This document shows, piece by piece, positions 56,740-64,000 of a stretch of DNA of 64,000 nucleotides. The stretch is from DASUAS01 sp963720765 (lineage in GTDB: Bacteria; Actinomycetota; Acidimicrobiia; IMCC26256; DASPTH01): NCBI GenBank assembly GCA_963720765.1, contig CAVRGS010000003.1:62001-126000 (forward strand), read 5' to 3'. A program made the translations under genes and the position numbers. Each line of letters begins with the position of its first letter. Position 1 is the stretch's first letter. The notes under the pieces were generated by a model, which had not been told where the DNA came from, did no database searches, and saw only the letters and a list, made by a program, of their open reading frames with translations.

Positions 56740-58874
56740 TCAGGCGTGGCGCAGGAGACCGATGATCTCGGTCGCGGCCTGCGGGATGTTGGTGCCGGGA
56801 CCGAAGATGGCCGCGACGCCGGCGTCGCGCAGTTCGTCGTAGTCCTGCGCGGGGATCACGCCTCCGGCGACGACGAGGATGTCGTCGCCGCCCTGCTTGC
56901 GCAGCTGCGCGATCAGCTCGGGGATGAGCGTCTTGTGCCCGGCGGCCTGGCTCGACACCCCGACGAGGTGCACGTCGTTCTCGATCGCGTCGCGCGCCGC
57001 CTCTTCGGGCGTCTGGAACAGCGGGCCGACGTCGACGTCGAAGCCGAGGTCGGCGAACGCGGTTGCGATCACCTTGGCGCCGCGGTCGTGGCCGTCCTGG
57101 CCGAGCTTGGCGACGAGGATGCGCGGGCGCCGACCGGCGGCGGCGGCGAACTCGTCGACCGCGGCGCGCACCTGCGCATAGCCCTCGTCACCCTCGTAGG
57201 CGGCGCCGTACACGCCCGCGATGCTCCGGATGGTCGCCCGGTGCCGGGAGAAGACGTCTTCCATCGCGTCGGAGATCTCGCCGATCGTGGCGCGTGCCCG
57301 GGTGGCGACGATCGACAGCTCCAGCAGGTTGCCGGTGCCTCGCGCGCCCTCGCGCAGCGCATCGAGCGCAGCCTGACACGCGGCTTCGTCGCGGTTGGCG
57401 CGCAGCTCCGCGAGGCGAGCCAGCTGCTGCTCGCGCACGCTCACGTTGTCGACGTCGCGGACGTCGACGTCGCCTTCCTCGGCGAGCCGGTACTTGTTGA
57501 CGCCGACGATCACCTCGTCGCCGCGGTCGATGGCCGCCTGCTTGCGCGCCGCGGCCTCCTCGATGCGCAGCTTCGGCATGCCCGACTCGACCGCCTTGGT
57601 CATGCCGCCGAGCGCCTCGACCTCTTCGATCAGCTTCCACGCCTCGTCGGCGAGGCCGGCGGTGAGCGCTTCGACGTAGTAGCTGCCGCCGAGCGGGTCG
57701 ACCACCTTGGTGACGCCGGTCTCCTCGGCCAGGATCAGCTGCGTGTTGCGCGCGATGCGCGCTGCGAACTCGCTCGGCAGCGCGATCGCCTCGTCGAACG
57801 AGTTGGTGTGCAGGCTCTGCGTGCCGCCGAGCACCGCGGCGAGCGCTTCGACGGTGGTGCGCACGATGTTGTTGTACGGGTCCTGCTCGGTGAGCGACAC
57901 GCCCGACGTCTGGCAGTGCGTGCGCAGCATCTTCGAGCCGGGCTTCTGGGCACCGAGATCGGTCGATGACGCGGGCCCACAGGAGGCGGGCGGCGCGCAG
58001 CTTGGCCACCTCCATGAAGAAGTTCATGCCGATGGCGAAGAAGAAGGAGAGGCGACCGGCGAACGCGTCGACGTCGAGGCCGCGGTCGATCGCGTACGCG
58101 GGCGTACTCGAGGCCGTCGGCGATGGTGAACGCGAGCTCCTGCACCGCGGTCGCGCCGGCCTCCTGCATGTGGTACCCGGAGATCGAGATCGAGTTGAAC
58201 TTCGGCATGCGCTCGGCCGTGTACTCGATGATGTCGGCGACGATCCGCATGCTCGGCTCGGGCGGATAGATGTAGGTGTTGCGGACCATGAACTCCTTGA
58301 GGATGTCGTTCTGGATGGTCCCACCCAGCTGCGACTCGTCGACGCCCTGCTCCTCGGCCGCCACCACGTAGCCGGCGAGGATCGGCAGGACCGCTCCGTT
58401 CATGGTCATCGACACGGTCATCTTGTCGAGGGGGATGCCGTCGAAGAGGACCTTCATGTCCTCGACCGAGTCGATCGCGACGCCGGCCTTGCCCACGTCG
58501 CCCACCACGCGTGGGTGATCGCTGTCGTAGCCGCGGTGGGTGGCGAGGTCGAAGGCCACCGAGAGGCCCATCTGCCCGGCGGCGAGGTTGGCCCGGTAGA
58601 ACGCGTTCGACTCTTCGGCGGTCGAGAAGCCGGCGTACTGGCGGATGGTCCAGGGCCGGTTGGTGTACATGGTGCCCCGGACCCCGCGCACGAAGGGCTC
58701 GAAGCCGGGGAGCCCGCCGACGGTCTCGAGGGCCTCGAGGTCTTCGGCGGTGTACAGGGGCTGGACGTCGATGCCCTCGGGGGTGTGCCAGGTCAGGCGA
58801 TCGAGGTCGCCCTTGACCTCCTTGCCGGCGAGTGCTTCCCAGTCGGAACGTGTCGGACGTGCGCTGTCACCCAT
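56740..58874 (-). CDS. mcm: Methylmalonyl-CoA mutase, catalytic plus B12-binding chain, frameshifted
   Basis: A roughly 710-residue isomerase converting methylmalonyl-CoA to succinyl-CoA. ATG at 58874 leads to the substrate domain (TWHTPEGIDVQPLYT, GTMYTNRPWTIRQYAGFST, ATHRGYDSDHPR, SISGYHMQEAGATA). Frame changes near 58100 and 57960 are bridged by FFFAIGMNFFMEVAKLRAAR and LRTHCQTSGVSLTEQDPYN. The C-terminal B12-binding domain has AKLGQDGHDRGAKVIATAFA (Asp-x-His-x2-Gly) and VGVSSQAAGHKTLIPELI. A catalytic large subunit carrying both domains is expected. It is followed by meaB. The indels look like sequencing errors. Confidence 0.93.
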
Positions 58875-58927
58875 GCCCGAAAGGGTACGGCGACGGTTGT
58901 CGCAGGGAGAAGCCGGAGCGGGACCGG

Positions 58928-59254
58928 TCAGCTGGCCTGGGAGAGCTCGTGGTCGTGCCGGTCGTCGTGCTGCGCCGCGAGCGCGGCCTCGAGGGCCTGG
59001 CGGGCCTGGGCCACCCCGGCCCGTCCGACCCGGCGGGTGCCGGCGTCGAGGCGCCAGTCGCCCCAGGCGGCGGCCCGCCGACCGGTGCGGGCGCCGGTGG
59101 CAGCTCGGGTCTGGCGGCGGGCCTGGTTGCCGCCGCGCCGGGAGCGGGAAGGCTGGCCGCCCGTGCCGGGGCCCTTCGACGCGCGCTTCGAGGTGCCCGA
59201 AGCGGGGCGGGAACTGGGCTCGGGGGGTTCGACGAGGCGCAGTTGCGTGGTCAC
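58928..59254 (-). CDS. Small basic low-complexity protein
   Basis: A 108-residue protein with GTG at 59254 (TTQLRLVEPPEPSSRPA), a long Ser/Arg/Gly-rich disordered region and a short helical C-terminus (AQARQALEAALAAQHDD). No domain is recognised. The arginine-rich middle suggests nucleic acid or ribosome contact. A longer frame from 59362 overlaps the divergent cysteine desulfurase and is less likely. It lies between the mutase and iscS, divergent from iscS. Reality of the gene is supported by open frame length and by in-frame composition, not by homology. Confidence 0.5.
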   Translation of the reverse strand: MTTQLRLVEPPEPSSRPASGTSKRASKGPGTGGQPSRSRRGGNQARRQTRAATGARTGRRAAAWGDWRLDAGTRRVGRAGVAQARQALEAALAAQHDDRHDHELSQAS

Positions 59255-59297
59255 AAGAGGAGTATCACCGGGGGGTGTGACAGTTATTCCGGGTTCG

Positions 59298-59303
59298 TAC
59301 ACT
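59298..59303 (+). promoter_or_regulatory. Leaderless-type -10 box TACACT for the cysteine desulfurase
   Basis: TACACT ends 6 nt before the GTG at 59310. Spacing is the shortest seen in this window and typical for a leaderless start. Confidence 0.5.
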
Positions 59304-59309
59304 TGACGG

Positions 59310-60517
59310 GTGAGCAGCCCTCCCACCCCCGGGCAGAACCCCGGTCCGAACGCTGGCGTCACCTACCTCGACCACGCCGCGACCACGCCGGTCCGGCCCG
59401 AGGCGGTCGCCGCGATGATGCCGTTCCTGGGGGGCACCTTCGGCAACCCGAGCGGTGCCCACTCGGCGGCCCGCGCGGCCAAGACCGCCCTGGAGGACGC
59501 CCGCGAGGAGATCGCCGCCCTGCTCGGTGCGGAACCCGGTGAGGTGGTGTTCACGGCCGGCGGCACCGAGGCCGACAACCTCGCGGTGAAGGGTGCGGCT
59601 CGTCGCGCCCGGGCCGACGGCGGCGGCGACGCGGTGGTCACCACCGCGTTCGAGCACAAGGGTGTGCTGGCCTCGTGCGACCGCCTCGCCACCGAGGGCT
59701 TCCGCATCACCCGGCTGGCGGTCCCCGGCACCGGCGTGGTCGATCCGACGGCGCTCGCGGCGGCGGTCGACGCCCGCACCGCGCTCGGTGTCGGTGATGC
59801 TCGTCAACAACGAGGTCGGGACGATCCAGCCGCTCGCGGAGATCGTCCGCCGGGTGCGAGCGCAGGCACCGGCGGTGCTCGTCCACACCGACGCGGTCCA
59901 GGCCGTGCCGTGGATCGACGTCGCCCAGGCCGCCGCGTCGGTCGACCTGGTGGCGATCTCCGCGGACAAGTTCGGCGGGCCCAAGGGCACCGGCGCGCTC
60001 CTGGTGCGCGGCGGCGTTGCGCTCGAGCCGCTGCTCGAGGGCGGTGGTCAGGAGCGGGGGCTCCGGTCGGGCACGTCCAACGTCGCCGGCGTGGTCGCGA
60101 TGGCCACCGCCCTGCGGATCACCTGCGCCGAGCGCGCCGCCGATGTTGCCCGCGTCGCCGCGCTGCGTGACCGTCTGGTCGACGGCCTGCTCGCCTCGGT
60201 GCCCGACGCGTTCGAGAACGGCGACCGCACGGCAAAGGTCGCAGGCAACGCGCACGTCGGCTTCCGCGGCGTCGAAGCGGAGACGCTGCTGGTCGCGCTC
60301 GACCGTGCCGCCGTGTGCGCGGCCGCCGGTTCGTCGTGCTCGTCGGGGGCCACCGAGCCGTCGCACGTGCTCGCGGCGATGGGCATCACCGGCGACGACG
60401 CGCTCGCGTCGATCCGGATGAGCCTCGGATTCGCGTCCACTGACCGCGACGTCGACGTCGCGCTCGCCGTCATCCCGCGCGGTCGAGCAGCTCCGCCGCG
60501 CCGGCGCCGCGGCGTGA
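59310..60517 (+). CDS. iscS: Cysteine desulfurase (IscS/NifS family), frameshifted
   Basis: A roughly 400-residue PLP enzyme that takes sulfur from cysteine. VTYLDHAATTPVRPEAVAAM, GNPSGAHSAARAAK, VVFTAGGTEADNLAVKG and TTAFEHKGVL are in the first frame. After a change near 59795, VMLVNNEVGTIQPLAEIV, HTDAVQAVPWIDV, the PLP lysine block ISADKFGGPKGTGALLVRGG and the catalytic Cys region AGSSCSSGATEPSHVL follow. A second shift near 60480 restores VEQLRRAGAAA with TGA at 60515-60517. The next gene mnmA uses its product for tRNA thiolation, so this pair is functionally linked. Confidence 0.94.
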
Positions 60518-60582
60518 GCGCGAGCAAGTCGCCGCCGTCCGATGTGCGGCTTGGCGAGCGGCGAACGCCCATCGGGGACCGC

Positions 60583-61614
60583 GTGAGCGAGCGCGTCCTC
60601 GTCGCGATGAGTGGTGGCGTGGACTCGTCGGTCGCGGCCGCGCTCCTGCTCGAGCAGGGCCACGACGTCACCGGCGTCACGCTGAAGCTCTGGGGTGGCG
60701 AGTCCGACTCCGGGTGCTGCAGTGTCGCCGATGTCGAAGACGCCCGGCGGGTCGCCGCGCAGCTCGCCATCCCGCACTACGTGTTCAACCTCACCGACAC
60801 GTTCGACCACACGGTGGTCGAGCCCTACGTGCGAGAGCACGAGGTCGGGCACACCCCCAACCCGTGTGTCGAGTGCAACCGCTCGATCAAGTTCGGCGCG
60901 CTGTTCCACCGGGCCGAGGCGCTCGGTTTCGATGCCGTCGCCACCGGTCACCACGCGCGCGTCACCACGGGAGCCCACGGGTCGCACGCGTTGCGGCGCG
61001 GCGCCGACCCCGCCAAGGACCAGTCCTACGTGCTCTACATGCTCGGACAGCGACAGCTCGCCCGCACGCGCCTCCCGGTCGGCGTGCTCACCAAGGCGCA
61101 GGTGCGTGAGCATGCGGCGCGCCTCGGGCTGCGCACCGCGGCGAAGGCCGAGAGCATGGACGTGTGCTTCATCACTCGTGGTGGGCGGCGTGCGTTCCTC
61201 GCGGAACGCATCGACGCCCGCGCCGGTTCGGTGGTCGACGTCGACGGCGCGCCCCTCGGCGTGCACGACGGCATCGAAGCGTTCACGATCGGGCAGCGCC
61301 GCGGTCTCGGCGTCGCGACCGGTGACCGTCGCTACGTGGTCGACGTCGACGCGCGCACTGCGACCGTCACCCTCGGGGAGCGCACCGACCTCTTGCGCGA
61401 TTCGGTCTCGCTGCGCGGCGTCACGTACGTCGACCGGCCGCCCGTGGGCAGCATCGACCTGGTTGCGCAGACGCGAGCCCACGGCACGCCGGTGCCGGCC
61501 ACCTTCGATGGCGCGACGGTGCACTTCGCCACACCCCAACCACGGGTCGCGCCGGGCCAGGTGGTCGCGCTCTACGACGGCGATGCACTCGTCGGCGGTG
61601 GCATCGCGCGATAG
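60583..61614 (+). CDS. mnmA: tRNA-specific 2-thiouridylase (MnmA)
   Basis: A 343-residue enzyme that thiolates U34 of tRNAs for Lys, Glu and Gln. The PP-loop is VLVAMSGGVDSSVAAALL, with GHDVTGVTLKLWGG, the catalytic cysteines in HTPNPCVECNRSIKFG and MDVCFITRGG, KDQSYVLYMLGQ, and the C-terminal TIGQRRGLGVATGDRRYVV. GTG at 60583 (SERVLVAMSGG) is preferred because it starts close to the PP-loop behind GGGGAC. A GTG at 60514 overlapping the iscS stop would add 23 residues. It lies directly after iscS, as in mycobacteria. Confidence 0.95.
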   Translation: MSERVLVAMSGGVDSSVAAALLLEQGHDVTGVTLKLWGGESDSGCCSVADVEDARRVAAQLAIPHYVFNLTDTFDHTVVEPYVREHEVGHTPNPCVECNRSIKFGALFHRAEALGFDAVATGHHARVTTGAHGSHALRRGADPAKDQSYVLYMLGQRQLARTRLPVGVLTKAQVREHAARLGLRTAAKAESMDVCFITRGGRRAFLAERIDARAGSVVDVDGAPLGVHDGIEAFTIGQRRGLGVATGDRRYVVDVDARTATVTLGERTDLLRDSVSLRGVTYVDRPPVGSIDLVAQTRAHGTPVPATFDGATVHFATPQPRVAPGQVVALYDGDALVGGGIAR

Positions 61615-61625
61615 GTCCCTGATCG

Positions 61626-61660
61626 GGCCGTCGACTTCCCGGTCCGCCTCCCCGACGGCC
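61626..61660. terminator. Hairpin between mnmA and the convergent membrane protein
   Basis: An 8-bp perfect inverted repeat, GGCCGTCG at 61626-61633 and CGACGGCC at 61653-61660, with a 19-nt loop in the 48-bp gap between convergent stops. No T run follows. Confidence 0.4.
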
Positions 61661-61662
61661 GG

Positions 61663-62600
61663 CTACCTGATGGGTAGCTGCACCGGGAGCCGGCGTTCGG
61701 CGGCCTTGCGCAACATCTCGTCGCGGCGCGCGACCGCGACCATGATCTCGGCGGTCGTGACCGTGGCGCCGCCGTGGCGACCCCGCCCCGCCCGGGTGAG
61801 GTCGACGGCTTCGTCGAACCGCACCGACACCGAGCCCGCGCCTGCACCCAGGCGGAGGTCGAGGATCCCGTCGGCTGCCGCGGCAGGAGGCTCGGGTGCC
61901 ACGTGGCGGACGTGCTCGCGGAGGAAGAGCGTGGGATCGGCCAGGCTCAGGGGGTCGACCACCACGAACCCGGCGGGCACCAGCACGGCCCAGCGGCGAG
62001 ACAGGGAATCGAGGGATCGGCTGAGCACGTACACGAGGCCCGCGCCCACGGGGAGCGCCGCCACGCCAGCGACGATGCGACCATCGGCGAGCAGCAGCAC
62101 CGGCACGACAACACCCGCCATCACGAGCAGCCGCGCGCCGGGGAGTGGACCGAGGAAGAGGGCGGGCGGTACGCGGAGCGGGTACCGCTGCTCGTCGCCG
62201 TACGCGATCGCGTTGGCGGCGGCCGACGCGATGTCATGACCCGACGCGAGCAGCGTGCACACGAGCGTCGCGACGACAGCACCGACGGTGGCGATCGTCG
62301 ACGCGCTGACCATCGATCGCGACGAGCACCGCACCGATCACGAACGCAGGTGCGATCACGCGCAGCGCGGTGAGCGAGATGGGACGCGGCGCGAGCGTTG
62401 CCAGCAGTCCGAGCGCCCACGCGGCCCAGAGCAGCACCGCGCCCGCGACGCGCGGTCCCTCCGACCACGACGCGAGGGACGCCGATGCTGCTGGACCCGC
62501 GGTCACCGGCAGGGTGATCCACGCGACGCGCAGCAGCCACAGGAAGAGAGGGCGAGGCAGCGGGACTCCGTTCGATCCGGGCCGTCGAGAGATGATCGTG
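61663..62600 (-). CDS. Conserved membrane protein, start uncertain, frameshifted
   Basis: A roughly 310-residue protein with four or five hydrophobic segments (LPRPLFLWLLRVAWITLPVT, AGAVLLWAAWALGLLATLAP, TIATVGAVVATLVCTLLASG, RLLVMAGVVVPVLLLADG) and a cytoplasmic tail rich in Arg/Glu. The frame changes near 62315. No clear start codon lies before the first span; in-frame ATG 62686 overlaps the divergent gene, so the start may be hidden by another indel. I recognise no enzyme motif. The RYPLRVPPALFLGPLPGARL loop is likely interface-located. Context is between mnmA and the MetE-like gene. Confidence 0.65.
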
Positions 62601-62650
62601 AGCGATGTGTGCGACGCGCGCCCGCTTGGAGCACGCCGTCGAGGCGATCG

Positions 62651-62656
62651 TAGAGT
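62651..62656 (+). promoter_or_regulatory. Leaderless-type -10 box TAGAGT
   Basis: TAGAGT ends 8 nt before the ATG at 62665. It lies in the divergent gap with the membrane protein and fits the recurrent TANNNT pattern. Confidence 0.45.
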
Positions 62657-62664
62657 ACGGCTCC

Positions 62665-63676
62665 ATGACGCCGACCCTCCGGGCACCTGTGCTCGTACCC
62701 GGAGTCGCGACCGGCATCGGGAGTCTGCCCCACGACGATCCGACGACCGCGGCCGAGCTGGTGCTCCGGTGCCTCCCCGAGTTGCCCGCGGTCCCGCAGC
62801 TCCCGGGGCGTGATCCGCGCGAGGGGATGCTGGCGCAGTGGCTGGTGGCCCTCCCGGAGGTCGAGGTCGCGTCCGACGGATCGCTCACCGTGCTCGGCGA
62901 GTCCGACGCGGCGCCCGAATGCGTCTTCGACGATCGTGCGCACTCCGGCCTGCTCGCGTTCCTCGACCTGGCGTCGCGCGCCGAGAGCGTGCCGGCACGC
63001 ATCAAGGCCCAGGTGACAGGGCCGCTGACGCTCGGCACCGCACTCCACGCGGCCGGGATGGCGGCACCCCGCGCCTTCGAGCGCGCCGCGGCAGTCACGC
63101 GAGCGTGGTCGGTCGCCCTCGAAGCGTTGGTCGACACCCGTCTGCCCGGCACCGGACTCGTGCTCTTCCTCGACGAACCGTCCTTGGTGTCGTGGCGGCG
63201 TGACGACGCGCCGCTCGACCGCGAATCGGCGATCGACCTGCTGTCGGGCGCGCTGGCGGCCGTGGACAGCGTCACCGGCGTGCACGTGTGCAGCGAGGGC
63301 GATCTCGCCCTCGCACTCGAAGCCGGCCCAGAGGTCCTCGGGATCGAAGTGCACGACGACCTCGTGCAGCACACGGTGGGGTTGGCGCGCTTCCTCGACG
63401 GCGACGGCTGGATCGCGTGGGGCGCGGTGCCGACCGATCGTCCGGTCGGCGAGTCGGCCGATCCGCACTGGCGCGTGCTCGCGCGCGTGTGGTGCGAGCT
63501 GCACGCGGCGCGGGTGCGATCCGGTGCCGCTGCGCACCCGCGGGATGATCACCCCCGCGTGCGGCCTCGCGGGCTACGGTGCCTCGCAGGCCGAGCGGGT
63601 GCTCGGCATCGCACGCGAATTGGCTGCCCGGGTGCACGACCAGGCGGTCGCCGCGCGACTCACCCTTGGAGCCTGA
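62665..63676 (+). CDS. MetE-like (UROD/MetE fold) zinc methyltransferase-family protein, frameshifted
   Basis: A roughly 337-residue single-barrel protein resembling the C-terminal half of B12-independent methionine synthase. ATGIGSLPHDDPTTAAELVL and IKAQVTGPLTLG open the barrel, with LVLFLDEPSLVSW after. Zinc ligands are visible as GVHVCSEGD (His and Cys), and after a one-base change near 63525, as MITPACGLAGYG (Cys). M. tuberculosis encodes a similar stand-alone protein (Rv3015c) in the iscS-trmU-ligA neighbourhood. It lacks the N-terminal MetE half and its substrate is unknown. A methyl transfer to or from a thiol is inferred. Followed by a zinc-ribbon gene 1 bp later. Confidence 0.85.
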
Positions 63677-63677
63677 C

Positions 63678-64000
63678 GTGGAAACCTCCTCGTACCGCTA
63701 CTGCGGAGTGTGCGGCCAGCCGCTCGAGCCCGGCGCGACCGTCTGCGCCAACTGCGGTGCTGCGGTCGACAACGCGGGCGAGGGTGCCCCGGCGACCGGC
63801 GAGCAGACCATGGCCATGCCCGCGGCGGCGGCCGGAGCCGCGGCAGCCGGCGGTGCGGCGGGCGCAGGCGCCGGTGGTGTCGGCGGCGGTGGAGGAGGAG
63901 ACGGCGTCCCGCCCGACGACGACGACGAAGGCATGTCGTCGGGGATGCGCTGGCTGATCGCGGCGCTGATCATCCTCGCGGTGATCCTCGCCGGTGTGGT
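63678..64000 (+). CDS. Zinc-ribbon membrane protein, partial
   Basis: GTG at 63678, one base after the previous stop, opens a protein with a zinc ribbon (YCGVCGQPLEPG, CANCGAAVD), a Gly/Ala-rich linker (about 50-75), an acidic patch DDDDEG and a membrane span beginning MRWLIAALIILAVILAGVV, truncated by the window end. This layout matches zinc-ribbon single-pass membrane proteins of actinobacteria with unknown role. Extracytoplasmic portion is not visible. Confidence 0.75.
   Translation, partial: METSSYRYCGVCGQPLEPGATVCANCGAAVDNAGEGAPATGEQTMAMPAAAAGAAAAGGAAGAGAGGVGGGGGGDGVPPDDDDEGMSSGMRWLIAALIILAVILAGV

Noticed and set aside
59707..61539. 610-codon open frame on the minus strand
   Set aside because: Antisense shadow of iscS and mnmA with no domain. 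Both plus-strand genes carry complete motifs.
1..64000. rRNA, tRNA, insertion sequences, integrases and phage genes
   Set aside because: No conserved tRNA arm pattern, rRNA block, transposase or integrase was recognised by reading. A tool-based scan (tRNAscan-SE, ISfinder) would settle this.

Overview
The window reads as chromosomal DNA of a high-GC (roughly 68-70 %, judged by eye) member of the Actinomycetota. Supporting signs are pervasive GTG/TTG starts, 1-4 bp ATGA/GTGA gene overlaps, -10-like TANNNT hexamers 6-9 nt before start codons (leaderless style), a decayed DUF222/13E12 HNH element, a UbiA-DprE1-DprE2 set, and an iscS-mnmA-MetE-like order like that of mycobacteria. A lineage such as Acidimicrobiia is plausible but is inference. 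No rRNA, tRNA, CRISPR array, IS or prophage was recognised.

Region 1 (about 1-29,040) is a large surface-glycan locus. It opens with a CmcI-like fragment and a Wzm/Wzt exporter whose Wzt has a C-terminal cargo-type domain. A run of glycosyltransferases, methyltransferases, a nucleotide-sugar dehydrogenase and an epimerase follows, with two polytopic membrane proteins and dTDP-rhamnose genes (rmlB, rmlC, rmlA; no rmlD seen). A decayed DUF222 gene, a 40-codon ORF and an alpha/beta hydrolase interrupt it. It ends with a secreted HExxH protein, a PhyH-type dioxygenase, a GT2-methyltransferase fusion and a five-gene CDP-3,6-dideoxyhexose cassette (rfbF, rfbG, rfbH, an RmlC-like epimerase and a reductase-type SDR). 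The RfbH-like enzyme keeps the His that replaces the PLP lysine and the exact C-X57-C-X-C-X7-C iron-sulfur pattern.

Region 2 (29,041-44,606) is mixed. It holds B12-dependent methionine synthase, an arylsulfotransferase-like lipoprotein, a HAD phosphatase, a GT-C-like membrane protein, a degenerate GGDEF protein, the dprE2-dprE1-ubiA set for polyprenyl-phosphoryl arabinose, a cobalamin adenosyltransferase, leucyl aminopeptidase and a secreted cupredoxin/beta-helix protein.

Region 3 (44,610-64,000) holds an orphan CpaF/CpaE pair, a DrrAB-type ABC exporter divergent from a WYL regulator across a palindrome, a rhodanese-MoeB protein, a sirtuin, a PAS-GGDEF-EAL protein, MeaB plus methylmalonyl-CoA mutase, and the syntenic block iscS, mnmA, membrane protein, MetE-like protein and zinc-ribbon protein. 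Four B12-linked genes (metH, adenosyltransferase, mutase, meaB) suggest a B12-using metabolism.

Many genes are broken by single-base frame changes while conserved residues continue intact in the next frame. These cluster at about 23.4-29.0 kb, 31.7-32.0 kb and 35.5-37.0 kb. I treat most as probable assembly errors and give the full span of each gene. The DUF222 remnant lacks an internal block and is a genuine pseudogene.
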